The notes under the pieces were generated by a model, which worked only from the letters and a program-made list of their open reading frames with translations, had not been told where the DNA came from and did no database searches. Below, one piece after another: positions 7,101 to 15,659 of a DNA stretch of 37,568 bases; position 1 is the first letter of the stretch; every line of letters starts with the position of its first letter. Position numbers and translations under genes: made by a program. Source of the DNA: Bacilli bacterium. Lineage in GTDB: Bacteria > Bacillota_I > Bacilli_A > RFN20 > CAG-826. The DNA lies in NCBI GenBank assembly GCA_900767605.1, contig CAAFZT010000019.1, positions 1-37,568 on the forward strand, in the 5' to 3' direction.

Positions 7101-8203
7101 TCTAGAAGGAGATGCACATCAGGCTGGAAGGAAAATAATTTTTCTTTTTCGCGTTCTCTATCCCCGTGATAAGAGTATCGGGTATATAGACTACCCTGCG
7201 TATCGCCTGCGATTTCTTTCAAAATTTTAAATGCAGCGTCATATTTCTTTTTTGCTTCTTTATCGTCATCTATCACTATTTTCTTGGGTAAAGGCGCCCA
7301 ATATTTTTCATCCCATTCCTGAAGCTTTTCGGCCATTTCATCATCATTAGAATCGATGAGTTTTACCATGGTTTGACATAGGGAATCCGTGCAGGCTTCT
7401 CCAAAGGAAATGGTGTGATAATCCACGGTGAACGCCGCTTCTCTTTCGAAAACCTTTTTCCATTCCGCTAAATCCAAAGAATCCAAATCGGTGATTTCAT
7501 CAAAATGAGAAAATACAAAATAAGCCCGATGGATGGCTAGAATCGTCTTTTTTCTTAGGTATTCCATTTTTTCATGGAAAAGTTGATCGGCAAATGTATC
7601 GGAAAAGAAACGTTCGTCATATTCCGCTAAATACTTTTCTCGATGAAGGGGGGTCATTTTATCGAGTTCATCCCCCATATCAAGAATCATTTTCTTAATG
7701 CCATAATCGCTTTTAAGCGTAAATTTTTTCAGGGTGGAAATTAGGCGAGCCCGTTTTTCCGAATCGCTGTAATAATCCTGAATCACCTCATCCACCAATT
7801 CGTTCCGTTTGCTCTGATAGGAGGCGTCGTCTATCACGGATAACTGAGGCGAAACGCCTAGACGTGTCGCGTATTTTCCTACTAAATACTGATTAAAAGA
7901 ATCGAAGGTCTGCACGTGGCTAGAAAGCATCTCTAAGGATAGTTTAGAGACAGCAGGATCCTTTTCCTTAGCAAATCGCCCAACAATTCGGCTTTTCATT
8001 TCGTGGGCCGCATTATTGGTAAAGGTCAAAACAAGCAGCTCACTTGGTTTGATTTTTCCTTCTGCAATGATGTCGTAAACGCGTTCGGTTAGAGTTTTGG
8101 TTTTGCCGCTTCCCGCACCCGCAGAAATCAGAATATCTTCATAAACGGGGGCTTCAACAGCCGCCTGTTGCATCTTATTAAGACCATTATCTTTCTTTTT
8201 CAT
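4145..8203 (-). CDS. addA: AddA helicase-nuclease subunit
   Basis: A 1352-aa UvrD-like superfamily 1 helicase fused to a RecB-family nuclease. With AddB it resects double-strand breaks to load RecA. The Walker A motif ISAGAGSGKT is at residues 26-35, motif II is VDEYQDTND, motif III is VGDAKQSIYAFR, and helicase motifs such as MTIHASKGL follow. The C-terminal nuclease has IIDYKTSEIDD and a following QLHAYRR, the metal and catalytic residues of this family. It is somewhat longer than typical AddA (about 1230 aa); a strongly acidic insert (EEQDEETDDVSDSGDDEE) sits at roughly three quarters of the length, before the nuclease. The start at 8203 is chosen because GGGGAGG lies just upstream and the Q-like MQQAAVEA motif and Walker A follow directly; an upstream in-frame start would overlap addB by 98 bp. 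Confidence 0.95.
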   Translation of the reverse strand: MKKKDNGLNKMQQAAVEAPVYEDILISAGAGSGKTKTLTERVYDIIAEGKIKPSELLVLTFTNNAAHEMKSRIVGRFAKEKDPAVSKLSLEMLSSHVQTFDSFNQYLVGKYATRLGVSPQLSVIDDASYQSKRNELVDEVIQDYYSDSEKRARLISTLKKFTLKSDYGIKKMILDMGDELDKMTPLHREKYLAEYDERFFSDTFADQLFHEKMEYLRKKTILAIHRAYFVFSHFDEITDLDSLDLAEWKKVFEREAAFTVDYHTISFGEACTDSLCQTMVKLIDSNDDEMAEKLQEWDEKYWAPLPKKIVIDDDKEAKKKYDAAFKILKEIAGDTQGSLYTRYSYHGDREREKEKLFSFQPDVHLLLEMEEEVRHRMNDFLRSTNSFSFSDISAMSLRLLTEQQYNDVADEVRRRFRYIMVDEYQDTNDTQELFLGSLMKPVLLDGKMVQAHLFCVGDAKQSIYAFRNSNVELFRKRQKDYQQGPGHQVIAMNTNYRSRPSLIDDINYVCSYYMTLDHGCIDYLDPMEALTAGQQKGDQDDNFHIWRLYGECDPFAKKKRFCDPAQVHWEISAILQDIIQKVSEGYLIYDLDAKKMRPCRYGDFVILLRTKKSFPLFRKAFNEAGVKLNEKQSENLQETRSVLFLQSLISFLKYFVQPETEDPKHLFLSIARSYAFRDQYSDAHIHELLMQSERQKEDPLAPFRSDNPSQDPEGGIWRRMENLAMKLRQSSLSAIFLELLERFHVIDRLYLMGGVDANIQKIESLYQMAVQGEQRGQGLLDFVHLFQSVKLYDLSLASDTLVQSDDAVDMMTIHASKGLQNRIVYMPSSGNFLSKGDGRSLPAFIFSGDLGFQFRFEQFHPEGVFVDGQSFEESTDTLGTIAKEIRKKQDPDIDEHVRLFYVALTRAENEIILVGNDVYSDSNEEVYSMMHRCPHHLEIDGTFAAKLMQNGLLSQEELNTYQSHLALVQTQPNLIGFSDFDDLQKDNYSSLKRAYYDERVSQYLDAEIQAILTRAYDRYLSIFKTMPEEEMANFYLAKYYPNAYINGSRGIVGIQEEKKKEAEFAKTAANLSEEGLEEQDEETDDVSDSGDDEENIDDLNMMLQNMRKCILEEDAETFRPVLGITATEAKNKKKVHDYFVQFGIRPFALLFDGIPSVVSLSYKTDRYEDRHRQVFPAPLKKSASSKPVISPLYVNDETLEFQPVVAKRASKSFVDEEVSVATLEYGTKLHAYMEAVDFKNPVLDFIQDVWDRKTIAACLELPPLKEAQQANVFSEYGYYDEETKKTGYIDLLYEKDGVYTIIDYKTSEIDDPAYVEQLHAYRRNVCRLFHVDESKVRLYLVSLKKKQYASIL

Positions 8204-10703
8204 CTTCTGCCTCCCCTCTTTTTTTATCCTCTTCAAAATGTTTTGCGATTTGTTTCCACACCTTTGGCAAGGAATCAAAATCATTTGCCTTGCGGTAACA
8301 AATATCGCGGAAAGAACAACTTGAACACGCTAGATCACCGCTGGATTTCACAGGCTTATGAAGCTGCCTTTGTGTTGGTGCGATGGCAAAATCGCCATTT
8401 TCGATACGGTGAATGACATTAAGGCAGGCCCTTTCCGCGTCCTCAACGATTTGGGGCAAAGAGTAATAGGGGTCCCCCATCACTTCTTTTTCTAGACGAA
8501 GGGTGTCAGGCATAAAGCGAGGTTTCCCCGCGATGTATTTACCGGTAAATTTGCACTCAGTTTTGCTCTTGGTTGCCTTAAAGGAATCCTCGTCATCGTC
8601 AGCAGCAAGCCAAAACCCCTCTTCCTTCAAGGTCAAACCCTTAAAAGCAGATTGACTAAGCACTTTCTTTTCCGATAGCAAATGATTGCCGGCGTCAAAG
8701 GCTTGCTTGACGGAGGAAAAATAAATCTGTTGGATTCCGAATCCGCCAAATTTACCTTCCCCACACAATTCTTTATCTTTTGATTTTTCTAAAGCGGAGT
8801 AATAAAGCGGAAGCTGAATCGACTGTCCGGCACATACGTAACGGCAATCGAACTTTTCTGCGCCCGTTTTATAGTCAATGATGAAATAGTATTTTAAGTC
8901 GCCGCGTTCAAATTGAACGATTTTGTCCACGCGGCCCGAGAACGGATAAACGCCCTCCTCGTCTTGCAAAGTCCAATAGATTTGCTTTTCCGCGAGGGAT
9001 TTCGAAATATGGGAACATCCTTTCCACGTCAAGATGCGATCTAAAAGGAGCTTTAAGCCGTCATGGTAAATTTCAATGAGGACGTCGTCCCGCTCCGTCC
9101 ACGTGTCTCCTTTTTGGTTCAAGCTTTCTCGATATGCCTCCACGCCTTTTAGGAAGGAGGATTCGTAATCGAAAGAGGGCAAGTAAGCCTCTTCCATAAT
9201 TTTATGAACGAGCTCTCCCAGATAAATAAAGTGATAATCCTGGTCGTCTTCTTTGAGGAATTGCTTTAAATAGAATTGATAAGGACAACGAACATAGGAT
9301 TCGATACGACTAATGGACCATCTTTTGATTTTCTTGCCTTCATCCCAACCCTTTCCGAGGTTCGTAAAAGCGGGGGAATAGGAAAGGAAACCATCTTCTT
9401 GTGGGCTATGAACAAATTGGGCATCGTATTCATGCGCAGCCCAAAGTCTTTTTGCCTCACTGGTGAAACAGCCCTTTTCATTCAAATCCGCCTTAATAAC
9501 GCGGAATCGCGAAATGGCTTTTCCATCCTCTTTAGCGGGCATGGTGACTTCGCTGATAAATGGGGAATCATAGATGGAATCCGATAAGTGTTCCCGAACG
9601 CGAGAAAGGAGAATAATGTTTTGAAAACATAGATAATTCCACTTCTTTCTTTTGTCCAGCAAGGTAAGAACATAGCTAGGATTTGCGTGGATTTTCACGA
9701 GTTCTGCATCGGAAATAACGTTTTTATCATCATAGGATTGATAGAAGGATCCATCACAATAATCCATCACATAAACAAGCGAGTTTTTATCAAAATCAAA
9801 GGAAGACGTTACCCGAATTCCACGATCTCCGACCATCTCTTTAGAGGCAGTGGAAGAAACAATTTCAATCAGGTTGGCATACCTTTCTTTTTCTTGGGGG
9901 AGAGATGCAATGCCATAAGTTTCGATGATGCGTTTTAATTCAGCCAATTCACGATTTTCCTTTTCTTCGTCCGTGAAGGAAAAATCACTGGTTTGATAAA
10001 TTCTAGCCATTTTCTCCGCGACAGCTGGGAGGGAGAGAAGTGGGGTACGGCTAGAGTAAATAACTGGGATGCCAAAGGCGCGGCTCGTTAGATGCAAATA
10101 GAAATTGTCGCTTTCGTCCGAAATCAAAATCTTGATGCGGCCCGCCATCTCATCTCTTTGATTTTCCGGGGTTTCGAGTAAACGTTTGCGTATATCGCTG
10201 AAGACATAAAAATATTGTTGGAATTTATTTCGAAAGGACAAAACATCGATTCTGTCCGTGGCCGTTTTTTCATCGAAAAAAGGTGGAATTTTAAAGTCGG
10301 ATAAATGAAGAAGATCAAAGGAAATATTTTTTCTTTTGAGAAGGGACTGGATTTCGCTATCCTCATCCATCTCCAAAAGACAAATTTTGCATTTCCGCAA
10401 CATGGCTTTTGCCAAAAGGGGGTCACTAGATTTGTATTCTTCTAACCATCCTGATATTTTTTGGGCTTTTTCATTTTGAGAAGCATCGCAAACGCGAAGG
10501 AGTCTCAGCCACTTCTTCGCATCCATGTAGTCCAAGCCTTTGGACATGAGCCTTTGGATGGCTCCTTCCTTCCAAGAAAAAGACAAAAGGTCTAGGAGTT
10601 CTTCACAATCTACCAATTTAAAGCAAGAGAATGGGTTTTCTTTTTTGTACTGAAGCAAAAGGGGCCAATAACAGCGATCCGCAACAATAAGACGTTCTTC
10701 CAT
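8187..10703 (-). CDS. addB: AddB nuclease subunit, short form
   Basis: An 838-aa partner of AddA carrying the second nuclease and an iron-sulfur cluster. The nuclease motif is FIIDYKTGAEKFD, followed by QSIQLPLYYSALEK. The Fe-S cysteines are one in SYVRCPYQFYLKQFL (about residue 472) and the trio C793, C796, C802, with the same 3- and 6-residue spacing as B. subtilis AddB. It is about 320 residues shorter than that protein (about 1160 aa), and no Walker A loop is seen at the N-terminus, so the helicase-like half has been reduced and probably does not bind ATP. GGGGG lies at good distance before the ATG. It overlaps addA by 17 bp and opens the operon. Confidence 0.92.
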   Translation of the reverse strand: MEERLIVADRCYWPLLLQYKKENPFSCFKLVDCEELLDLLSFSWKEGAIQRLMSKGLDYMDAKKWLRLLRVCDASQNEKAQKISGWLEEYKSSDPLLAKAMLRKCKICLLEMDEDSEIQSLLKRKNISFDLLHLSDFKIPPFFDEKTATDRIDVLSFRNKFQQYFYVFSDIRKRLLETPENQRDEMAGRIKILISDESDNFYLHLTSRAFGIPVIYSSRTPLLSLPAVAEKMARIYQTSDFSFTDEEKENRELAELKRIIETYGIASLPQEKERYANLIEIVSSTASKEMVGDRGIRVTSSFDFDKNSLVYVMDYCDGSFYQSYDDKNVISDAELVKIHANPSYVLTLLDKRKKWNYLCFQNIILLSRVREHLSDSIYDSPFISEVTMPAKEDGKAISRFRVIKADLNEKGCFTSEAKRLWAAHEYDAQFVHSPQEDGFLSYSPAFTNLGKGWDEGKKIKRWSISRIESYVRCPYQFYLKQFLKEDDQDYHFIYLGELVHKIMEEAYLPSFDYESSFLKGVEAYRESLNQKGDTWTERDDVLIEIYHDGLKLLLDRILTWKGCSHISKSLAEKQIYWTLQDEEGVYPFSGRVDKIVQFERGDLKYYFIIDYKTGAEKFDCRYVCAGQSIQLPLYYSALEKSKDKELCGEGKFGGFGIQQIYFSSVKQAFDAGNHLLSEKKVLSQSAFKGLTLKEEGFWLAADDDEDSFKATKSKTECKFTGKYIAGKPRFMPDTLRLEKEVMGDPYYSLPQIVEDAERACLNVIHRIENGDFAIAPTQRQLHKPVKSSGDLACSSCSFRDICYRKANDFDSLPKVWKQIAKHFEEDKKRGEAEDEKER

Positions 10704-10736
10704 GTCGTCCCCCTTTTCAAAATTATTATGCTCCTT

Positions 10737-10764
10737 ATTTTAGGGGAAGAGCCTCCGGGGGCAA
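10737..10764 (-). promoter_or_regulatory. Promoter of the addB operon
   Basis: On the minus strand, TTGCCC, a 16-bp spacer and TAAAAT precede the addB start, giving a leader of about 30 bases. Confidence 0.5.
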
Positions 10765-11003
10765 GGTGGGTAGACCCAATTTTTTTCGCCATTTCGTCAG
10801 CGGAAAACGAAAAATGCCTATCGTAACAAAGCAGAAAATGCTTTCTTTATCCATTGGATAAATAAATCTTGTCATTTTTTTCGTTTTCAAAAGTTTTCAT
10901 AAAGAAAAGGAAGAATCATTGTGTAGACCTCATCCATACAATCCGTGAAAAGGTAATATTTCAACACTTAAAATCCATGAAAATTATGTACCTATTTTTA
11001 AAC

Positions 11004-11040
11004 TTGTTTTCATCTCTTTTTAGATTAAGATACTTGTATC
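11004..11040 (+). promoter_or_regulatory. nrdD promoter with overlapping inverted repeat
   Basis: TTGTTT (11004-11009), a 16-bp spacer and TAAGAT (11026-11031) form a weak promoter. A perfect inverted repeat GATACTTGTATC (11029-11040) overlaps the -10 and the expected start site, a typical operator position. It does not match the NrdR box well, so the regulator is unknown. Confidence 0.4.
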
Positions 11041-11047
11041 AACGCCG

Positions 11048-11085
11048 ATGAATAGAGCAACCCGGCTAGAGCCGCTTTTATTCAT
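11048..11085 (+). promoter_or_regulatory. Leader hairpin of nrdD
   Basis: ATGAATA (11048-11054) pairs with TATTCAT (11079-11085), with an inner CGGC/GCCG stem (11063-11074). It ends just before the ribosome binding site AAGGAG (11092-11097). There is no T-run, so it is a leader structure rather than a terminator. Confidence 0.4.
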
Positions 11086-11105
11086 GGCAACAAGGAGTCT
11101 CAAAC

Positions 11106-13484
11106 ATGTTAGAAGTCATCAAAAGAGATGGGAGCATTCTCCCCTTCGACTTATCGAAAATCAAAAGTGCGATCGAAAGAGCTTTCCGTGCCGAGCACAA
11201 GGAATTCACCCCCGATATCATTGAGCTCCTCGCTTTAAGGGCGACGGCCGTTTTCAACACCAAAGTCAAAGACGAAAAAGTCAGCGTTGAAGACATCCAA
11301 GACGCCGTTGAAATTGCTTTGATTCAAACGAATTACATCGACGTAGCGAAGTCCTATATGGAATACCGCAACAAACACGCGGCATTGCGTCAAGTTAAGA
11401 ATACGTCTTTGGACTTCAAAAACGTCGTTGATAACTACCTTCGTATTGCAGACTGGCGCGTGAAAGAAAATTCCACCGTCACCTATTCCGTCGGCGGTTT
11501 AATCTTAAGCAACTCCGGTGCAGTCACCGCCAACTATTGGCTCAGCGAAGTCTACGACAAAGAAATCGCCGATGCTCATCGCAACGCCGACATCCACCTC
11601 CATGACTTATCCATGCTCACTGGCTATTGCGCCGGTTGGAGCTTAAAACAACTTATTCAGCAAGGATTAGGCGGCGTCGCTGGTAAAATCACCTCTAGCC
11701 CCGCCAAACACCTTATGACCCTTTGCAACCAAATGGTCAATTTCCTGGGCATCATGCAAAACGAATGGGCCGGCGCTCAGGCGTTCTCTTCCTTCGATAC
11801 CTATTTGGCCCCTTTTGCCAAGGTCGATCACTTAACCTATAAGGAAGTGAAGCAATGCATCCAATCCTTCATTTATGGCGTGAACACTCCAAGCCGTTGG
11901 GGAACTCAGGCCCCCTTCACCAACGTTACCTTGGATTGGACTGTTCCCGATGATTTGAAGAACCTTCCCGCCATCGTTGGTGGCAAAGAGATGCCTTTCA
12001 CCTATGGCGATTGCAAAGAAGAGATGGATATGATCAACCGTGCTTTCATTGAAGTCATGATTGAAGGCGATGCGAACGGCCGTGGATTCCAATATCCAAT
12101 TCCGACCTATTCCATCACCAAAGACTTCGATTGGTCGCCCACCGAGAACAACAAGCTCCTCTTCACCATGACCGCCAAATACGGCACCCCCTATTTCTCC
12201 AATTACATCAATAGTGACATGAAGCCGAGTGATGTCCGTTCCATGTGCTGCCGTTTGCGTCTCGACTTGCGTGAATTGCGCAAGAAGAGTGGCGGATATT
12301 TTGGTTCTGGCGAATCCACGGGATCGATTGGCGTCGTCACGATCAATATGCCGCGCATCGCTTATTTGTCCACGAGTAAAGAAGATTTTTATGCTCGTCT
12401 TGATCGTTTGATGGATATCTCCGCCCGTTCTCTCAAAATCAAGCGTGAGACCATCACCAAACTTTTGGACGCAGGCTTATACCCCTACACCAAGCATTAC
12501 CTTGGCTCCTTCAAGAACCACTTCTCCACCATCGGTCTCGTTGGCATGAATGAAACCTGTCTCAACGCCCGTTGGATCCATGAAGACTTAACGCACAAAG
12601 CGGCTCAAGACTTCACCGAAGAAGTATTGAATCATATGCGTAATCGCCTCTCTGATTATCAAGAACAATATGGGGATTTGTATAACCTCGAGGCCACGCC
12701 AGCCGAATCCACTTCCTTCCGTTTGGCCAAACACGATAAGAAGCGTTACCCGAACATCATCACGGCCTCCAAAGACGAAGGAACTCCTTTCTACACCAAT
12801 TCTTCGCACTTGCCCGTTGGCTATACCGATGACATCTTTGATGCGTTAGATATCGAAGATCGTTTCCAAACCCTTTATACCTCGGGAACCGTTTTCCATG
12901 CGTTCCTTGGCCAAAGATTGCCGGACTGGGAATCCTGCATGAAATTGGTTCGTAAAATCGCCGAGAACTACAAATTGCCGTATTACACCATTTCTCCCAC
13001 CTATTCTGTTTGCGAGGATCACGGCTATCTCTCCGGTGAACAATGGAAGTGCCCGATTTGTGGAAAAGAAGCCGAAGTCTATTCCCGTATTACGGGTTAC
13101 TATCGCCCGGTCAAAAACTGGAATGCCGGCAAAACCCAAGAATTCAAGCAAAGAAAGACCTACGACATCAACGAAAGCCAGCAACCCCATCATCATGACG
13201 ATGCATGCTGCTGCGCGGCTCCCAAAGAAGAGAAATCCAGCGGACCCGTCAGCACGTTAATGCTCTTCACTTCTCCTTCTTGCCCGAACTGCAAAATGGC
13301 GAAGATGATGTTGGATAAAGCCGGCATTGCCTATGAATGCGTCGATGCTGCCACCCATCTGGAATTAACTCAAAGTTTCGGCATCAAACAAGCTCCGACG
13401 TTAGTTGCTCCTGGCACGGATGGATTCACCATCTACGAAAACGCCAGCAACATCAAAGGGTTCATCAACACCCAAAAGAAATAA
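11106..13484 (+). CDS. nrdD: Anaerobic NTP reductase fused to a glutaredoxin-like domain
   Basis: A 792-aa class III ribonucleotide reductase that makes deoxynucleotides without oxygen using a glycyl radical. An ATP-cone occupies residues 1-90. The barrel contains the SMCCRLRLDLREL and IGVVTINMPRI segments. A zinc-site region with CPIC precedes the glycyl-radical loop RITGYYRPV (Gly 664). After the usual end of NrdD come a linker with HHHDDACCC (His 695-697, Cys 701-703) and a roughly 80-residue thioredoxin-fold domain with a CPNC active site (Cys 726 and 729) and the cis-Pro motif APTL. The fused domain suggests that reducing power arrives from a redoxin rather than, or in addition to, formate. 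trxB follows after 2 bp and would reduce it. The nrdG activase gene is nearby on the other strand. AAGGAG precedes the ATG. Confidence 0.95.
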   Translation: MLEVIKRDGSILPFDLSKIKSAIERAFRAEHKEFTPDIIELLALRATAVFNTKVKDEKVSVEDIQDAVEIALIQTNYIDVAKSYMEYRNKHAALRQVKNTSLDFKNVVDNYLRIADWRVKENSTVTYSVGGLILSNSGAVTANYWLSEVYDKEIADAHRNADIHLHDLSMLTGYCAGWSLKQLIQQGLGGVAGKITSSPAKHLMTLCNQMVNFLGIMQNEWAGAQAFSSFDTYLAPFAKVDHLTYKEVKQCIQSFIYGVNTPSRWGTQAPFTNVTLDWTVPDDLKNLPAIVGGKEMPFTYGDCKEEMDMINRAFIEVMIEGDANGRGFQYPIPTYSITKDFDWSPTENNKLLFTMTAKYGTPYFSNYINSDMKPSDVRSMCCRLRLDLRELRKKSGGYFGSGESTGSIGVVTINMPRIAYLSTSKEDFYARLDRLMDISARSLKIKRETITKLLDAGLYPYTKHYLGSFKNHFSTIGLVGMNETCLNARWIHEDLTHKAAQDFTEEVLNHMRNRLSDYQEQYGDLYNLEATPAESTSFRLAKHDKKRYPNIITASKDEGTPFYTNSSHLPVGYTDDIFDALDIEDRFQTLYTSGTVFHAFLGQRLPDWESCMKLVRKIAENYKLPYYTISPTYSVCEDHGYLSGEQWKCPICGKEAEVYSRITGYYRPVKNWNAGKTQEFKQRKTYDINESQQPHHHDDACCCAAPKEEKSSGPVSTLMLFTSPSCPNCKMAKMMLDKAGIAYECVDAATHLELTQSFGIKQAPTLVAPGTDGFTIYENASNIKGFINTQKK

Positions 13485-13486
13485 AC

Positions 13487-14401
13487 ATGTTTGACACCAT
13501 CATCATCGGCTGTGGCCCTAGTGGAATGACGGCCGCCCTCTACTTACTTCGCGCCAACAAAAGTGTTTTATTGTTGGAAAAAGAAGGAATCGGCGGGCAA
13601 ATCGCCGAAAGCCCACGCTTAGAGAATTATCCCTCAATTCCTTCAATTTCAGGCAGTGAATTCGCGGACAAATTATTTTCCCAAATCCAAGACCTTGGGG
13701 CGGAATTTGAATTCGCGGAAGCCCTTGAAATCCAAAAAGAAGGGGATACGTATATCGTTAAAACGGATGGAGACGCCTATTCCGCTCGATCCATTATCCT
13801 AGCAAACGGTTGTAAACATCGAAAACTAGGGCTTGAGAGAGAAGAAGAATTAACCGGCCACGGCATTTCTTATTGTGCAACCTGTGACGGGGCCTTCTTT
13901 AAAGACCAAGATGTCGTTGTCATCGGCGACGCCAACAGCGCTCTTCAATACGCGATTGCTTTAAGCGAAATCTGCAAACACGTTCAAATCATGACCCTTT
14001 TTGATCGATATTTTGCCGACCCTATCCTTGTGAAACGAGTTCAGGAAAACCCAAAAATCTCCGCCGAGCACGAATGGTCCGCCATTCGGTTCGAAGGGGA
14101 TAAAGATTTAACGGGAGTGACCTTTCAAAACACCAAAACGAAAGAAATCCAAACCATTCCTTGCCAAGGATGCTTCGTCGCGATTGGTCAAATCCCCCAT
14201 AACGATGCCTACGTTTCTCTAGTAGATTTAGACCGCGGTTTCATCGTTACGGATGAAAATATGGCGACGAAAACACCGGGCTTATTCGCCTGTGGAGATA
14301 CCCGCGTCAAAAAGGTTCGCCAAGTTGCAACGGCGGTGGGCGACGGGGCAAATGCCGCCATGAGCTGTCTTGCTTATTTGTCCTCACTCGTAGCCGCGTA
14401 A
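13487..14401 (+). CDS. trxB: Thioredoxin reductase-like flavoprotein
   Basis: A 304-aa NADPH/FAD disulfide reductase. The FAD-binding loop GCGPSGMTAALYLL is at the N-terminus, the redox pair is in YCATCDGAFF, and the C-terminal FAD motif is GLFACGDTR. The NAD(P)H loop reads VIGDANSALQYA instead of the usual GGGDSAxE, so the cofactor preference may differ. The start at 13487 is two bases after the nrdD stop and gives the standard N-terminus; an in-frame upstream extension inside nrdD is not meaningful. With such spacing it is translated with nrdD and most probably reduces the fused glutaredoxin-like domain. Its last 18 bases overlap the convergent nrdG gene. Confidence 0.9.
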   Translation: MFDTIIIGCGPSGMTAALYLLRANKSVLLLEKEGIGGQIAESPRLENYPSIPSISGSEFADKLFSQIQDLGAEFEFAEALEIQKEGDTYIVKTDGDAYSARSIILANGCKHRKLGLEREEELTGHGISYCATCDGAFFKDQDVVVIGDANSALQYAIALSEICKHVQIMTLFDRYFADPILVKRVQENPKISAEHEWSAIRFEGDKDLTGVTFQNTKTKEIQTIPCQGCFVAIGQIPHNDAYVSLVDLDRGFIVTDENMATKTPGLFACGDTRVKKVRQVATAVGDGANAAMSCLAYLSSLVAA

Positions 14402-15076
14402 AGACACTTCTTCCACATCATCGCGGAGAATAGAAACAAGCTTCTCCGCTTTTTCTTTGCTAATGGGGTGGAAGCCATGTTCCAAACACCCCGCTCGATC
14501 TTCATATTTTTGCAAGTAATATCGTTTGGCACCATGAATCCATTGCCCTATGGCCTTCATTGCTTCTTCATCGTGGAATTCTTCCATAATGGTGGTGCGG
14601 AATTCGTAACCGATGCCACTATTTTGCAGCAATTTAATAGAACGATCGATGGATAATAAATCGATAGACGTCCCTGCTGTTTTTGGATAATTCACAGGAG
14701 AATTCTTGATATCCATGGCGATATAATCCGCCAATTTCTCTTGAATAAGTTTTTCTAATAAATCCGGTTTCCAACCATTGGAATCCAGCTTAACCACATA
14801 ACCAAGTGCTTTAATTTGACGTAATTTGTCTTCCAAATCAGGAAGTAGGGTCGGTTCCCCTCCAGAGATGCAAACCGCCTCCAAAACACCTTGTCGTTTC
14901 TTAAGGTAATCCAAAATCTGCGACCAGGGAATTTTGGGAGCGCTAGCTGGATGAAGCACTAGTTCGCCATTATGACAGAAAGGGCAGCGAAAAGGGCAAC
15001 CAGCCACGAAAAGCGTCGTCGTTAAACAATGGTCAAAATCAACAAGCGAAAGCTTCTCCCAGCCAGAAAAATCCAT
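14384..15076 (-). CDS. nrdG: Anaerobic NTP reductase activase (radical SAM)
   Basis: A 230-aa radical-SAM enzyme that installs the glycyl radical on NrdD using S-adenosylmethionine. The cluster motif CPFRCPFC gives C-x3-C-x2-C, and ISGGEPTL is the SAM-binding GGE motif. The N-terminal FSGWEKLSLVDFDHCLTTTLF matches the subgroup of NrdG proteins (often annotated as the PflA-like NrdG2 type). The start at 15076 is preferred because AAAAGGG lies upstream and the family N-terminus begins there; longer forms would overlap the nitroreductase gene. It is 11 bp downstream of that gene and converges on trxB with an 18-bp overlap. The neighbourhood makes NrdD the clear substrate. Confidence 0.9.
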   Translation of the reverse strand: MDFSGWEKLSLVDFDHCLTTTLFVAGCPFRCPFCHNGELVLHPASAPKIPWSQILDYLKKRQGVLEAVCISGGEPTLLPDLEDKLRQIKALGYVVKLDSNGWKPDLLEKLIQEKLADYIAMDIKNSPVNYPKTAGTSIDLLSIDRSIKLLQNSGIGYEFRTTIMEEFHDEEAMKAIGQWIHGAKRYYLQKYEDRAGCLEHGFHPISKEKAEKLVSILRDDVEEVSLRGYE

Positions 15077-15087
15077 ACATGTCCCTT

Positions 15088-15618
15088 TTATTTCACCGTA
15101 ATGATGCGTCCTTCTTTTCTTGGGGCAGTTTGAGGTTTTGTCCCTTTGGCATAACCCAAAGCGAGGTGACCAATGCCTTCCCATTCGCCTTCTAGACCCC
15201 ATTCTTTGAGCCAAATATTTCCTTGCTCGGTCTCGAATTCTTCTTTGGCACGATGAATCCAGCAAGAACCAAGCCCCACCGCATCCGCGGCAAGCATCAG
15301 GTTTCCCATAACAAGGCTTCCATCGTAAACATGGGTGGAAATGTTTTTATTCGCCAAAACAATCAAAATAACGGGCGCGCCATAGAAAGGATCAAAATCC
15401 GTGGGCCACCCGCCAATTTTTGCATTCAATTCCCGAATTTCTTTTCCCAATTTTTTATTGTCAATTTGCACAATGACGGTGCCTTGGGTGCCTCGCCCAC
15501 TGGCAGCGTATAGCCCCGCTTCCATCACTTCATCAATGAGATTTTGATCCGGAATCTGTTCTTCAAAGCAACGAACGCTACGACGTTTTTGTATCGCTTC
15601 TAATACTCTATTTTCCAT
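15088..15618 (-). CDS. Nitroreductase-family flavoprotein
   Basis: A 176-aa FMN-dependent oxidoreductase. The N-terminal RRSVRCFEEQIP provides the FMN-phosphate arginines, GLYAASGRGTQ is the typical helix, and GLGSCWIH with HLALGYAKG closes the fold. The family reduces nitro groups, quinones or enones using NAD(P)H; the natural substrate is not evident. It is a compact member. AGAGG precedes the ATG and an extended -10 lies upstream. It is co-transcribed with nrdG, so it may belong to anaerobic redox housekeeping. Confidence 0.88.
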   Translation of the reverse strand: MENRVLEAIQKRRSVRCFEEQIPDQNLIDEVMEAGLYAASGRGTQGTVIVQIDNKKLGKEIRELNAKIGGWPTDFDPFYGAPVILIVLANKNISTHVYDGSLVMGNLMLAADAVGLGSCWIHRAKEEFETEQGNIWLKEWGLEGEWEGIGHLALGYAKGTKPQTAPRKEGRIITVK

Positions 15619-15638
15619 CTATCTTAACCTCTGAAAAG

Positions 15639-15647
15639 AGTATAGCA
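15639..15647 (-). promoter_or_regulatory. Extended -10 promoter of nitroreductase-nrdG
   Basis: On the minus strand the sequence reads TGCTATACT, a TG-extended -10 hexamer, about 20 bases before the nitroreductase start. The -35 is poor. It lies next to the divergent MATE promoter, with only about 12 bp between the core elements. Confidence 0.5.
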
Positions 15648-15659
15648 CGCGGGCAAAAT

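Larger units (their letters stand above)
10704..11105. other. Divergent promoter region between addB and nrdD
   Basis: About 400 A/T-rich bases with no credible gene. The addB side holds a promoter (10737-10764). The nrdD side holds a promoter with an overlapping inverted repeat (11004-11040) and a leader hairpin (11048-11085). The middle part (about 10800-10990) shows nothing recognisable. Confidence 0.5.
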
